Source: Pseudomonadota bacterium (GTDB taxonomy: Bacteria > Pseudomonadota > Gammaproteobacteria > Burkholderiales > SG8-39). Taken from it: a DNA stretch of 64,000 bases. The DNA lies in assembly GCA_025352885.1 (NCBI GenBank), contig JANXRZ010000090.1, positions 1 to 64,000 on the forward strand, given 5' to 3'. Positions within the stretch are counted from its first letter, which is position 1. Each line of letters starts with the position of its first letter. Shown piece by piece: positions 1 through 8,864 of the stretch. The notes beneath the pieces were generated by a model. It was given only the letters and a program-made list of their open reading frames with translations, was not told where the DNA came from and ran no database searches. Both the position numbers and the translations under genes were made by a program.

Positions 1-29
1 CTCAAACCTTGCAACATGCAAGGTTTGAG
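1..29. repeat. Perfect 13-bp inverted repeat at the left edge
   Basis: Bases 1-13 (CTCAAACCTTGCA) and 17-29 (TGCAAGGTTTGAG) are exact reverse complements separated by ACA. The palindrome starts at the very first base, which fits an assembly that broke at a repeat, or the edge of a REP-like intergenic element. It overlaps the apparent 5' end of the ATP-grasp reading frame, including its only early start codon. Confidence 0.8.
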
Positions 30-698
30 CCTGGCCCCTTTTTGGGAGAGGTTGAAGGCTTCGACTGGCTGAGGGACCACGGGGTGCCGATGACGGGCGC
101 GAGGGCGGTGAGCTCGGTGGGCGATGCGCTGGCGGCGGCGACGGCATTCGGCTACCCCGTAGTAATGAAGGGCTGCGCGCAAAGCCTGCCGCATAAGAGC
201 GAACTCGGCTTGGTGAAAGTCAGCTTAGCGGACGAGGCGAGCGTGAAGGCCGCCTATGCCGATCTCGTGGCGCGCCTCAACAAGGCCCTGCCCGCGAAGG
301 CGCCACGCGAAGTAGTCGTTCAAGCGACGGCGGGCGACGGGATCGAACTCATCATCGCCGTGCGCAACGACCCGCACCTGGGCAGCTTCGTCGTCGTCGG
401 ACCCGGAGGGTTGCTCGTCGAAGTGATGGGCAAGGCGAGCGTGCGGCGCGCTCCTGTCGATAAGGAGACCGCGAATGCAATGCTCGACGAGACCGTCGCC
501 GGCAAACTGCTCGACGGCGTGCGCGGACGCGCGCCGGTCGACCGGGCAAGCGCTGCGAAGGCCATCGCGGCGCTCTCCCAAGTGGGCGCGGCCATGCACG
601 CCACCGCCGCAACCGTCGAAATCAATCCGCTGATCGTGACCGCGCAGGGCGCGCTCGGCGTCGACCTCTTGATCGAACCGCACAAGGATGCCCCATGA
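9..698 (+). CDS. ATP-grasp domain of NDP-forming acyl-CoA synthetase (possibly 5' partial)
   Basis: The product matches the ATP-grasp (ATP-grasp_5) half of NDP-forming acyl-CoA/acetyl-CoA synthetases, which couple acyl-CoA and a nucleotide through a phosphorylated intermediate. The frame is open to the first base. The only early start is a TTG at 9, inside an inverted repeat with no room for a ribosome site. Visible motifs are PHKSELG (61-67), the glycine loop VGPGG (130-134) and EINPLIV (204-210). At 229 residues it equals a stand-alone beta subunit, but bacterial versions are usually a C-terminal domain of a protein of about 700 residues. I therefore suspect a truncated larger gene. Its stop overlaps the crotonase start by 4 bases (ATGA), so the two probably act in one acyl-CoA pathway. 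Confidence 0.75.
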   Translation: MQHARFEPGPFLGEVEGFDWLRDHGVPMTGARAVSSVGDALAAATAFGYPVVMKGCAQSLPHKSELGLVKVSLADEASVKAAYADLVARLNKALPAKAPREVVVQATAGDGIELIIAVRNDPHLGSFVVVGPGGLLVEVMGKASVRRAPVDKETANAMLDETVAGKLLDGVRGRAPVDRASAAKAIAALSQVGAAMHATAATVEINPLIVTAQGALGVDLLIEPHKDAP

Positions 699-1513
699 GC
701 TACGAAACCCTTACCTATGCGGTCGACGATCGCGTAGCGCGCATCACCTTCAACCGGCCCGAGCGCATGAACGCGTTCAACCTCAAGCTCTGCTCCGAGA
801 TCATGGCCGCGATCGCGCAGGCCGATGCGGATCCTGAGGTGCGCGTGCTGCTTGTGACTGGCGCCGGCGGCAAGGCGTTCTCCGCGGGCTACGACATCAA
901 GGAAACCGCCTCGGGCGGCCCCAAGCGCGGCGAATCAGGCTGGCGGGATCGCCTCGGAAAGGATCTCAAGTTCTGCTATTCGCCCTGGGAGTGCTCGAAG
1001 CCGGTGATTGCGGTCATCGACGGTTTCTGCCTCGCGGGCGCCCTCGAATTCGCGCAGATGTGCGACATCCGCTACTGCTCCGACGATTCTAAATTCGGCG
1101 TGCTCGAAACGCGCTTCGCAGCCGGCATCGTCACCATGGTGATGCCGTGGATCCTCGGCCCGGCGAGCCGCGAGTTGATCTTCACGGGCGACACGATCGA
1201 CGCGAAAGAAGCCGAGCGCGTGGGCCTCGTCACGCGTGCCTACCCGAAAGCCACCCTGCATGACGAGACGCTCAAGATTGCCAAGCGCATGAGCCGGGTG
1301 GCGATCGAGTGCCTCACGTGGAACAAGCGCGCGCTGAACAGGGGGGCCGAAGCGATGGGATTCAGGACGTCGCTGGACATCGGGTTCGACGCCTGCGTGC
1401 AGCTCGACAATTCCATCGCGCCCGAATACCAGATGTTCGACAAGCTGCGCCGGGAGAAGGGCCTTGGCGAAGCGATCAAGTGGCGGGATGCGCAGTTCGC
1501 AAAGTATGAGTGA
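695..1513 (+). CDS. Enoyl-CoA hydratase/isomerase family protein
   Basis: This is a crotonase-fold protein of 272 residues, the usual length. The oxyanion-hole segments are visible as SAGYDIKE (63-70) and CLAGALE (112-118). Both acidic residues used by hydratases are kept at E118 and E138 (FGVLE). It is therefore probably catalytically active on an enoyl-CoA or related thioester, although substrate cannot be read from the sequence. ATG overlaps the stop of the acyl-CoA synthetase domain, giving translational coupling. The following MFS carrier starts within 20 bases. The three genes look like an uptake, activation and hydration set for an organic acid. Confidence 0.88.
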   Translation: MSYETLTYAVDDRVARITFNRPERMNAFNLKLCSEIMAAIAQADADPEVRVLLVTGAGGKAFSAGYDIKETASGGPKRGESGWRDRLGKDLKFCYSPWECSKPVIAVIDGFCLAGALEFAQMCDIRYCSDDSKFGVLETRFAAGIVTMVMPWILGPASRELIFTGDTIDAKEAERVGLVTRAYPKATLHDETLKIAKRMSRVAIECLTWNKRALNRGAEAMGFRTSLDIGFDACVQLDNSIAPEYQMFDKLRREKGLGEAIKWRDAQFAKYE

Positions 1514-1531
1514 CGCCTCGGGTTGCAGCGC

Positions 1532-2740
1532 GTGAGCCAGCGCTGGCTCGTGCTCGCGGTGCTTGCCTTCGCGCGCATTGCCATGGGCTACCAGTTCCAG
1601 GCGGTGGGCTCGCTCACGCCTTTCCTGGTCGACGAATTCAGGATCGACTATGCCTCGGTCGGCACGCTGATCGGCCTTTACCTCCTGCCCGGCATCGTGG
1701 TCGCGCTGCCCGGCGGCTATCTCGGCCGGCGCTTCGGCGAGAAGCGCATGGTGCTTACCGGCCTCGCGCTCATGGCCCTCGGCGGGGTCGTGAGCGCAAT
1801 GGGCACGTCTTACGCGATGCTCGTCGCGGGGCGCGTCATCACCGGCGTGGGCGTCGTGATCCAGTTCGTGCTCATGACCAAGATGCTCGCCGACTGGTTC
1901 AAGGACAAGGAACTGGTCTTCGCGATGTCGCTCTACCTGAACGGGTGGCCGATCGGCATCGGGCTCGGGCTGCTCACGCAGGTCAGTCTCGCAAACGCAA
2001 CGTCATGGCGCACCGTGTTCGTTTCGACCGCAGTGTTTTCGGCGTTGACGCTCGTCGTGCTCGCGCTGCTTTATCGGAGGCCTGCGTCTTCGACAGGTCC
2101 TGCCCAGACTGCAAAAGGCGCGAGCCTCTCCATGCACGAGATCGTGCTGGTGAGCGTCGCAGGCCTCATCTGGACGCTCGTGAATGCGGGCTGGGTGGTC
2201 GGCGTGAGCTTCGCGCCCGGCTATCTGACGAGCCAGGGCATCGAGATCGCCGAGGCCGCGGCGATCACGAGCCTCTCTACATGGGTCGCGGTAGTTGGAG
2301 TGCCGCTCGGCGGATACCTCGCCTCGAAATGGCGCCGGCCGAACACGATCATCGTGGTCTCCACGCTGATCGGCACGCTCGCGATCCTTGCGATCCCCTA
2401 CACGTCGGCCTACGTGCTCTGTTTCTCAGTGATCGGGCTCATCCTGTTCCTCCCCGCCGGAATCATGGCCGCGCTGCCCATCGAGGTGTTGCGCCCCGAA
2501 ACCCGCGCGCTTGGCCTGGGGCTCTTCTACACGATCTGGTATGCGGGCATGGCGGCATTGCCCCCGGTGGGCGGCTGGACTTATGACGTCACCGGTAGTC
2601 CTTCCGCGCCGATCTTCTATTCGGCGGCGCTCGTGTTCCTGACGCTGGCCGCGCTGCTGGTTTTCCGGTTGGTCCAGCGCGCCGGCGGCCGCAACGTTGG
2701 TACGATGAATGCTTTAGCGAGTCACCCAAAGGAGAACTGA
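1532..2740 (+). CDS. MFS transporter
   Basis: This is a hydrophobic protein of about 402 residues with the 12-helix pattern of the major facilitator superfamily. A typical loop 2-3 motif reads GGYLGRRFGEKR. It resembles the cyanate/nitrate and organic-acid carriers more than drug exporters, but the substrate is unknown. Start choice is uncertain: GTG at 1532 is used here, and TTG at 1523 is in frame. Neither has a strong ribosome site, which fits coupling to the preceding crotonase gene ending at 1513. Confidence 0.85.
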   Translation: MSQRWLVLAVLAFARIAMGYQFQAVGSLTPFLVDEFRIDYASVGTLIGLYLLPGIVVALPGGYLGRRFGEKRMVLTGLALMALGGVVSAMGTSYAMLVAGRVITGVGVVIQFVLMTKMLADWFKDKELVFAMSLYLNGWPIGIGLGLLTQVSLANATSWRTVFVSTAVFSALTLVVLALLYRRPASSTGPAQTAKGASLSMHEIVLVSVAGLIWTLVNAGWVVGVSFAPGYLTSQGIEIAEAAAITSLSTWVAVVGVPLGGYLASKWRRPNTIIVVSTLIGTLAILAIPYTSAYVLCFSVIGLILFLPAGIMAALPIEVLRPETRALGLGLFYTIWYAGMAALPPVGGWTYDVTGSPSAPIFYSAALVFLTLAALLVFRLVQRAGGRNVGTMNALASHPKEN

Positions 2741-2741
2741 C

Positions 2742-3065
2742 ATGCTGCTGGACGTCCGCACTTACACCTGTCGCCCGGGAATGATCAAGAAACACTTCGA
2801 GCTCTACGACCGGCTCGGCAAGGGCCCGCAGACCAAGCACCTCGGCCAGCCTTTCGCATACCTGCAGACCGAGACCGGCAACGTGAACTCGTTCCTGCAT
2901 ATCTGGGCTTACGAAAACGCGGCCGACCGCGAAAAGCGCCGCGCCGCGATGCAGGCCGACCCCGACTGGATCGCCTACCAGACCGAAAGCGCCAAGCTCG
3001 GCGCCCTGGAGTCGCAGGAGAATCGCCTCATGAAGCCGGTCGATTTCTTCGCTCTCAAACGCTAA
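2742..3065 (+). CDS. NIPSNAP family protein
   Basis: A 107-residue protein of the NIPSNAP ferredoxin-like family, with the conserved pieces HIWAYENAADRE and RAAMQADPDW. The biochemical role of bacterial NIPSNAPs is unclear; small ones often sit beside catabolic genes. A clear ribosome site (AAAGGAGAA) precedes the ATG. It follows the MFS gene directly and has a paralogue in this window at 32354. Confidence 0.85.
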   Translation: MLLDVRTYTCRPGMIKKHFELYDRLGKGPQTKHLGQPFAYLQTETGNVNSFLHIWAYENAADREKRRAAMQADPDWIAYQTESAKLGALESQENRLMKPVDFFALKR

Positions 3066-3081
3066 GGCCGATTCGCCCGTC

Positions 3082-3780
3082 GTGGCCAAGCTGACCCTCA
3101 CGCGCGAAAGCATCCTGGACGGCAGCCTGCAGGCGTCCTCCAAGGCCCTGCTGGGCCCGGACGTGAAGTTCATGACGGACGAGGAGAGAAAGCATGCCAT
3201 CGCCACGATGCTCTCAGTGGCGCCGCAGCCCGACCGCGTATGGGTGTTCGGTTTCGGGTCGCTGATCTGGAACCCGGCGTTCCATTTCGTCGAGCGGCGC
3301 ACGGCGCTCGTGCACGGTTTCCATCGCCAGTTCTGCCTGTGGGCCAAGGCGGGGCGCGGCAGCCCGCAGGCGCCGGGCCTAATGTTGGCGTTGGAGCGGG
3401 GCGGCAGCTGTCATGGCGTGGCCTACCGCATCGCCCCCGAGCAGGTGGAGTCGGAACTCGAAGTGGTCTGGCGTCGCGAGATGCTGACGGGCGCCTACCG
3501 GGCAGTGTGGGTTACCGCGCACACCCCTCAAGGTATCGAGCATGCGATCGCGTTTGCGGCAAACCACGCGCACGAGCGGTATGTGCGCGGCTTGGACACG
3601 GACGAGACCGCAAGGCTGCTTGCCACGGGCTCAGGCCCGCTTGGCGCCTGCTGCGATTACCTCTTCGACACGGTGACGCATCTGGTCGACCTCGGCATCC
3701 GCGACAAGCGCATGGAGGCGCTGGTCGAGCGCGTGCGCGCCTGCATGGCCTCGGCTACGCCGCCAACACTTTCGGATTGA
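3082..3780 (+). CDS. ChaC-like gamma-glutamylcyclotransferase
   Basis: ChaC-type enzymes cleave glutathione to 5-oxoproline and Cys-Gly in the cytoplasm. The signature [10 protein letters not shown] (56-65) forms the substrate pocket. The expected catalytic glutamate is E133 in the motif [11 protein letters not shown]. The protein has 232 residues with an N-terminal extension of about 50 residues before the fold. Start is GTG at 3082, 16 bases after the NIPSNAP stop. The last 26 bases overlap the end of the convergent dehydrogenase gene. Confidence 0.87.
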   Translation: MAKLTLTRESILDGSLQASSKALLGPDVKFMTDEERKHAIATMLSVAPQPDRVWVFGFGSLIWNPAFHFVERRTALVHGFHRQFCLWAKAGRGSPQAPGLMLALERGGSCHGVAYRIAPEQVESELEVVWRREMLTGAYRAVWVTAHTPQGIEHAIAFAANHAHERYVRGLDTDETARLLATGSGPLGACCDYLFDTVTHLVDLGIRDKRMEALVERVRACMASATPPTLSD

Positions 3781-4732
3781 CCACGTTGATCGGCTTGCCG
3801 GCCGCATAGGCGGTGACCTGGTCGAAGATGTCCGTGAACTGCAACTCGTACTCATCCCGCGTGACATAGCCGATATGCGGCGTGGCCACGACGTTGGAAA
3901 GCGCAAGCAGCGGGTCGTTCGCGTCGCGCAGCGGCTCTTCCTCGAAGACATCCACTGCCGCGCTCCCGGGCCGACCCGCGCGTAATGCGGTCACGAGCGC
4001 GCCGGGGGCGACGAGCCCGGCCCGGCTGGTGTTCACGAGCATTGCCGACGGCTTCATGAGCGCGAGATCCTCGCCGGTCACGATGCCGCGGGTATCTTTC
4101 ACCAAGCGCATGTGCAACGAGATGACGTCGCAGGTCTCGAAGAACGCGCGTTTGGACTCGGCGGCCGCATAACCGTCAGCCTTCGCCTTGGAGCGGGCTT
4201 CTTCCCGCGCCCAGACCAGCACCTTCATGCCGAAAGCCTTGCCGTAGCCCGCCACGGTGCTGCCAATCCGCCCGTAGCCATAGACGCCGAGCGTCTTGCC
4301 GCGCAGGGTGTCGCCTACGCCGACCTGCCAGCGGCCGGCCTTGAGTGAAGCCATTTGCTGCGGCAGCTTGCGGGCGGTGGCCATGACCAAAGCCCACGTG
4401 AGTTCGGCCGCGGCGTAGGACGGCGTGCCCGCATGCTGGTCGGAGGAGACGATGATGCCGCGCCCGGTGCAGGCGTCGAGATCGATATGCGGATAGACGC
4501 TGCGCTGGCTGATGAGCCGCAGCTTCGCCAGCCGCGCGATCAAGGGGGCGCGGATCTGAGTGCGCTCCCGGATCAGCACGAGCACCTCGGTGTCCTTCAG
4601 GCGCTCGGCCAGCGCATCGACCTCCTGCACGTGGTCGTTCCACACGGTCACTCGGTGGCCTTCCAGCTTCGAAAAGCAGGGGAGGGTGCGGATGGTGTCG
4701 AAGTAGTCGTCCAGGATCGTGACGTTCATCAC
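3755..4732 (-). CDS. D-2-hydroxyacid dehydrogenase family protein
   Basis: An NAD-dependent D-isomer-specific 2-hydroxyacid dehydrogenase of 325 residues. The Rossmann motif GYGRIG is at 152-157. The catalytic triad is present: R237 (NTSRAG), E266 (VFEEEP) and H286 (TPHIGY). The family interconverts 2-ketoacids and D-2-hydroxyacids (lactate, glycerate, phosphoglycerate), but the exact substrate is not readable. The gene converges on the ChaC-like gene and overlaps its end by 26 bases. The 5' side faces a divergent small gene across about 90 bases. Confidence 0.88.
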   Translation of the reverse strand: MMNVTILDDYFDTIRTLPCFSKLEGHRVTVWNDHVQEVDALAERLKDTEVLVLIRERTQIRAPLIARLAKLRLISQRSVYPHIDLDACTGRGIIVSSDQHAGTPSYAAAELTWALVMATARKLPQQMASLKAGRWQVGVGDTLRGKTLGVYGYGRIGSTVAGYGKAFGMKVLVWAREEARSKAKADGYAAAESKRAFFETCDVISLHMRLVKDTRGIVTGEDLALMKPSAMLVNTSRAGLVAPGALVTALRAGRPGSAAVDVFEEEPLRDANDPLLALSNVVATPHIGYVTRDEYELQFTDIFDQVTAYAAGKPINVVNPKVLAA

Positions 4733-4825
4733 GGGTTCTCCTCGGGTTTTGGGTCCTTATGCGCGAGACCGCACAGAAGCGGGGGCCGCGGCGAAGTACA
4801 AGGATACTTTGGGAAAGCAGAGTCG

Positions 4826-5167
4826 ATGAATCCAGAGGCATCCAGGGCGCTCGCGCAATTCTGCGCAGACCAGTATTTCGCTTTCGACCCACGGGCCTGG
4901 AAGAGGCGCAGCCAGTACGACCACCATGCCTCCACGCTCGCTGCAGCCTACCTCTGCGCCACCGACTGGTACGGTCACGAAAGCGAACTCGCGCTGATTG
5001 CCGCCGAGGTGCAGGCCTTGCAAGGCGCGCCCGAGGGGGTTGCCCACCCGGACCAGCCCGGATTCGATGCCGACCAGTTTGCGGCAATGGTACGGTCCGA
5101 GATCGCCCACCGCCGCACCCCGCCCGCGCCGATTCGCACCGCGCACGAACACGGCTCGGCCGCTTGA
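4826..5167 (+). CDS. Hypothetical protein, 113 aa
   Basis: A small soluble protein of 113 residues that I do not recognise. It is rich in Ala, His and acidic residues, with no signal peptide, no membrane segment and no cysteine cluster. The ATG at 4826 is the first Met in a frame that is open further upstream; the ribosome site is weak. It lies 8 bases ahead of the CHRD lipoprotein gene and is divergent from the dehydrogenase. Codon use looks like its neighbours, so I consider it real. Confidence 0.6.
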   Translation: MNPEASRALAQFCADQYFAFDPRAWKRRSQYDHHASTLAAAYLCATDWYGHESELALIAAEVQALQGAPEGVAHPDQPGFDADQFAAMVRSEIAHRRTPPAPIRTAHEHGSAA

Positions 5168-5175
5168 GGGTCGCG

Positions 5176-5613
5176 ATGAACGCCCGCCAAGCGCTCTGGA
5201 GATTCTTTGCCTGCGCAGCCGCAGCCACGACGGTGCTGCTCGCGGCCTGCGTAATGATGTCGCCAGTCAAGGGCGTCAACGTGACCCTCACCGGCAATGA
5301 AGAGGTTCCGCCGGTTTCGACCCCTGCAACGGGCAGCGGCTCTTTCATGGTCGCGAGTAACCGGACGGTCAGCGGCAACATCACCACCACCGGGTTGAAT
5401 GGCGTGGCCGCGCATATCCACATCGGGGCGCGGGGCGAGAACGGGCCGATCGCGATCGGCCTGGTCCAGACCGCCGGCGCCATCTGGGCGGTCCCGGCCG
5501 GCACAAAATTTACGGACGAGCAGTACGCCGCGTTTACCGAAGGACGCACCTACGTGAACGTGCACACCGCCGCCCACAAAGGCGGCGAGATCCGGGCCCA
5601 GCTTCTTCCCTAG
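5176..5613 (+). CDS. CHRD domain lipoprotein
   Basis: A 145-residue exported protein. The N-terminus has a hydrophobic stretch ending in a lipobox (LLAAC, Cys25), so it is probably lipid-anchored. The rest is one CHRD domain (from residue about 34), a beta-fold first seen in chordin. Typical features are GNEEVPP, HIHIGARGENGPI and YVNVHT, the last followed by GGEIRAQL. Bacterial CHRD proteins have no settled function. ATG at 5176 was chosen because it begins the signal peptide; the frame is open further upstream. Confidence 0.82.
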   Translation: MNARQALWRFFACAAAATTVLLAACVMMSPVKGVNVTLTGNEEVPPVSTPATGSGSFMVASNRTVSGNITTTGLNGVAAHIHIGARGENGPIAIGLVQTAGAIWAVPAGTKFTDEQYAAFTEGRTYVNVHTAAHKGGEIRAQLLP

Positions 5614-5628
5614 CAAGGAGCAGGGACT

Positions 5629-6261
5629 CTATTCGCGCAATCCTTCGCGCGTCGTCGGCTTCGAGAGGTACTCCTTCGACTTTGCCTCGTCCCTGAGCGG
5701 CGCCACCTTGTCCGGGTCGATGCGGATCATGAGGTAGTTGATGTGATCGTCGATCTTCGTGAACCAGTGGCCCGTGCCGGCCGGGATCACGACGACGTCC
5801 CCCGCCTTGACGTTGTAGGCAATGCCATCCTTGATGTCCGAGCCGTTGTTGCCCGGGCCGTTGAACTCGATCACCGTGCGCAAGGTGCCCGGCCTGCGCT
5901 GGCGGTTGACGATGTCGGCGCCGAGCACGAGCGTCGCCGATCCCGAAATGATGTGATAGACCTCGCTCACATGGTCGTGCTCGGCGACCGAATCGGGCCT
6001 CGGCTTGTCGAGCTTGCCGCGATACACCATGCCGATGCCGATGTTCGACTTGCCGATGTCGACGGCGCGTACCTGCTGGTCCACCAGCCGCTCGGCCTTT
6101 GCTTTCGCCGTGTACGCCTCCAGCTCCGAGACGGGGATGTAGGTGCCCGGGCACAGGTGGCAGGTCGGCTGCGGGTCCGTCGGGTTGATCTTCTGGGCCT
6201 GTGAGGCGAGCGGCGCGGCAATCGAAAAGGCAAAGGCCAGGGCAAGCAGGGGGAATTTCAT
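5629..6261 (-). CDS. Secreted cupin-domain protein
   Basis: A 210-residue protein with an N-terminal Sec signal peptide (hydrophobic to about residue 20, then ASQAQ). It carries a cupin-like beta-barrel, with the first motif around AEHDHVSEVYHIISG and the second around GDVVVIPAGTGHWF. These hold three histidines and a glutamate that could bind a metal. A possible CxxC (CHLC) lies near residue 35. The periplasmic role is unknown. It converges on the CHRD gene with a 15-base gap. Confidence 0.8.
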   Translation of the reverse strand: MKFPLLALAFAFSIAAPLASQAQKINPTDPQPTCHLCPGTYIPVSELEAYTAKAKAERLVDQQVRAVDIGKSNIGIGMVYRGKLDKPRPDSVAEHDHVSEVYHIISGSATLVLGADIVNRQRRPGTLRTVIEFNGPGNNGSDIKDGIAYNVKAGDVVVIPAGTGHWFTKIDDHINYLMIRIDPDKVAPLRDEAKSKEYLSKPTTREGLRE

Positions 6262-6336
6262 TTTTTCTCCTCGGGGTTATGGCGGCGATATTACGCCTAC
6301 AATTTGCCGGCCCGTACAACCTTGGAGAGAGTCGGA

Positions 6337-7134
6337 ATGCGCATCAACCGTGTCAAGAAACTATGGCGGGAGGGCAAGACCGCCGTCGGCGGCTTCCTTT
6401 CGATCCCGCATTCGTTTTCCGCCGAGACCATGGCGCATTCGGGCCTCGACTGGCTCTGCGTCGACATGCAGCACGGCTGCATCGACTACTCCGATGCGGT
6501 CACGATGCTCACCGCAATTTCGACCACGGCCGTGACGCCTTTCGTGCGCGTGCCGTGGAACGAGCCCTCGATGATCATGAAGGTGCTTGACGCAGGCGCG
6601 TACGGCGTGATCGTGCCAATGGTAAGCAACCGCGAGGATGCAATGCGCGCGGTCGCAGCGTGCCGCTATCCGCCCTTGGGCATTCGCAGCAACGGACCCA
6701 ATCGCGCGGCGCTTTACGGCGGGCCGGACTACCAGAAGAATGCCGACCGCGAGATGGCCTGCGTGGTCATGATCGAGACGGCCGAGGGCATCGAGAAGAT
6801 GGACGAGATCATCTCGACGCCCGGCGTGGACGCGGTGTACATCGGGCCCACGGACCTGGCGCTCGCGCTCGGCCTGCCGCCGGTGATGGACAACGACGAC
6901 CCTAAGCACGTCGCGACGGTGAACCGCATCCTGGAAACCTGTCGCAAGCACAAGGTCATCGCGGCCATGCACACGATGAGCTCGAAGTACACGCAGCGCT
7001 ACATCGACCAGGGCTTCCAGATGGTCATGCTGACCTCGGACCGCATCTCGATTGCGAACTACATGAAAGCGGAAGTGGGCAAGCTGACCGGGTGGACGCC
7101 GCTCAACCCGACCCAGGAGCCCGAGCGCACCTGA
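6337..7134 (+). CDS. HpcH/HpaI family aldolase/citrate lyase-like protein
   Basis: A class II metal-dependent aldolase fold of 265 residues. Hallmarks are DMQHG (active-site His), the arginine in PPLGIRS, the metal ligand glutamate in MIETAEG, and GPTDLA with the second metal ligand. Relatives cleave 4-hydroxy-2-oxo acids to pyruvate plus an aldehyde. ATG 6337 is preceded by GAGAGAG at good spacing and is preferred over an earlier in-frame codon at 6304. The Bcr/CflA-like carrier follows 16 bases later, so both may share one transcript. Confidence 0.88.
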   Translation: MRINRVKKLWREGKTAVGGFLSIPHSFSAETMAHSGLDWLCVDMQHGCIDYSDAVTMLTAISTTAVTPFVRVPWNEPSMIMKVLDAGAYGVIVPMVSNREDAMRAVAACRYPPLGIRSNGPNRAALYGGPDYQKNADREMACVVMIETAEGIEKMDEIISTPGVDAVYIGPTDLALALGLPPVMDNDDPKHVATVNRILETCRKHKVIAAMHTMSSKYTQRYIDQGFQMVMLTSDRISIANYMKAEVGKLTGWTPLNPTQEPERT

Positions 7135-7150
7135 CCCGGGACGCGAGGCG

Positions 7151-8374
7151 GTGTCGCATGAAGTGAAGGCCGCCCCGGCGGCCGGACCGCCGCCTGTGCC
7201 GCGCAGCCTGTCGGTCCTGCTCGCGGCGCTCGCGATGTTCGGGCCGTTCTCGATCGATACCTATCTGCCGGCCTTCCCGGCCATCGGCCAGTCGCTCGGG
7301 GCCACGCAGATCGAAGTCCAGCAGACGCTGACCGCGTTCATGCTGCCGTTCGCTTTCATGATGCTCTGGCACGGCGCATTGTCCGATGCGCTCGGGCGCC
7401 GCAAGGTAATCCTGGTCGGCGTCGCGGTCTACACGCTCGCCTCGGTGGTCTGCGCCTTGGCCACGACGATCGAGCAGTTGTGGGTCGGCCGTGCCCTGCA
7501 GGGGCTTGCATGCGGCGTAGGCCAGGTCGTAAGCCGCGCCATCGTTCGGGATCTCCTGAGCGGCGCAGCGGCCCAGCGCGCGATGTCCCGCATCAGCATC
7601 ATGTTCGCCATCGCGCCGGCGATTGCGCCGATCCTCGGCGGCTGGATCCATGCCTTCTTCAACTGGCATGCGATCTTCGTCTTCATGGTGCTCTTCGGGG
7701 TAACGCTGTGGATCGCGGCGTTCCTGTGGCTGCCGGAAACGCTGCCGCAAGACAAGCGCCAGAGCCTGCGACCGTCACACCTGTGGCGCTCCTACGTGTC
7801 GGTGTTCACCAACAGCGAGTTCATGCGCATGGCCGGGTCGCTCGCGCTGAACTTCAACGGCATGTTCCTCTACGTGCTCGCTGCGCCGGTGTTCCTGATC
7901 CAGCACCTGGGCCTTTCGCCGCAGGCTTTTGCGTGGCTGTTTGCGCCGGGCGTCGCAGGCATGGCCATCGGCGCGTTCATCTCCGGGCGGCTCGCGGGGC
8001 GCCTGAGCCCGCATCGCACCGTCGCACTTGGGTATGCGGTGATGGTGTTCGCGGCAATCGCCAACGTGATCCTCGCCGGCGCCTTCCTGCCCCAGGTGCC
8101 GCTCACGATCCTCGCCTACCCGCTTTACAACATGGGCATGGCGATTGCGATGCCGAGCATGCAACTGCTGTCGCTTGACCTCTTCCCGGAAAAGCGCGGT
8201 CTCGCTTCGAGCTGCCTCAGCGTCACGCAAACCTCGGTAAATGTGTTTACCGCCGCTGTGCTGGTGCCGCTGCTCTGGGGCTCGCCGCTCACGCTGGCGC
8301 TCGGCATGGCCGCGTTCCTGGTGCTGGGACTGGTGTCGTTCATGGTGGCGGTAAAGCATCATCGCGCGCGGTAA
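7151..8374 (+). CDS. Bcr/CflA family MFS efflux transporter
   Basis: A 12-helix major facilitator of 407 residues in the Bcr/CflA multidrug branch. It shows the early motif FSIDTYLPAFP, the loop 2-3 motif GALSDALGRRKV and a helix-5 segment with SRAIVRDLLSG. Relatives export drugs or sulfonamides and also metabolites such as cysteine. Start is GTG at 7151 with an upstream GAGGCG. A short hairpin (GGTCT/AGACC, 8390-8405) followed by TTTAT lies just downstream. Confidence 0.86.
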   Translation: MSHEVKAAPAAGPPPVPRSLSVLLAALAMFGPFSIDTYLPAFPAIGQSLGATQIEVQQTLTAFMLPFAFMMLWHGALSDALGRRKVILVGVAVYTLASVVCALATTIEQLWVGRALQGLACGVGQVVSRAIVRDLLSGAAAQRAMSRISIMFAIAPAIAPILGGWIHAFFNWHAIFVFMVLFGVTLWIAAFLWLPETLPQDKRQSLRPSHLWRSYVSVFTNSEFMRMAGSLALNFNGMFLYVLAAPVFLIQHLGLSPQAFAWLFAPGVAGMAIGAFISGRLAGRLSPHRTVALGYAVMVFAAIANVILAGAFLPQVPLTILAYPLYNMGMAIAMPSMQLLSLDLFPEKRGLASSCLSVTQTSVNVFTAAVLVPLLWGSPLTLALGMAAFLVLGLVSFMVAVKHHRAR

Positions 8375-8389
8375 CACTCAAAACACGAG

Positions 8390-8410
8390 GGTCTTGAAGT
8401 AGACCTTTAT
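8390..8410 (+). terminator. Possible weak intrinsic terminator
   Basis: GGTCT (8390-8394) and AGACC (8401-8405) can pair around a 6-base loop and are followed by TTTAT. It sits 16 bases after the stop of the MFS gene. The stem is only 5 bp, so this is tentative. Confidence 0.3.
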
Positions 8411-8577
8411 ATCCAGTGTTTAGGTGAGCAGTGCTCATGCTGTTTGTGAACATTGGCAAGTCGGTTTGTAAGAACCCTCCCGACAAGTAAATGAGTGCCT
8501 CACCGTACAGACGCTGTCAACCCAAGCCCGCATAGTGGCGTTCAGGGAGTGTGCCGTTTGATGATGCGAGGTACAGG

Positions 8578-8808
8578 ATGGACCAGCGTGCCAGCACCAC
8601 AGAAGAGTCGACGGACTTGTTCGGCGAATCGCCTGTTCGCCTGCGGCGGCGGCCGATCGCACTGTCAAAAGAGCCGCCCGAACTTAAAGCTGCCAAGGCC
8701 CTCGCCGCGCAACTCCGCCACAAGCGCAGCCGCCGCGATAAGCAGCAGGTCGCCCACATGATCTGCATGAACCTGATCTCGATGCTCAAGCAGGGCGCGC
8801 GCCGCTAG
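8578..8808 (+). CDS. Small basic hypothetical protein, 76 aa
   Basis: This small protein is not recognised. It begins with an acidic stretch (EESTDLFGES) and continues as a strongly basic helix-prone tail (LRHKRSRRDKQQ), ending in KQGARR. There is no signal peptide and no cysteine cluster. ATG 8578 has a GAGG ribosome site 8 bases upstream and is preferred over GTG 8551. The 200 bases before it look less GC-rich than the neighbourhood and hold a 13-bp palindrome (8425-8437). A nucleic-acid-binding role is possible but purely a guess from charge. Confidence 0.55.
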   Translation: MDQRASTTEESTDLFGESPVRLRRRPIALSKEPPELKAAKALAAQLRHKRSRRDKQQVAHMICMNLISMLKQGARR

Positions 8809-8864
8809 CTTGGTTCGGTTTTCTCGTTCGACCGCCGTTCGCCACGGCCGGGTATCCTTGATTC

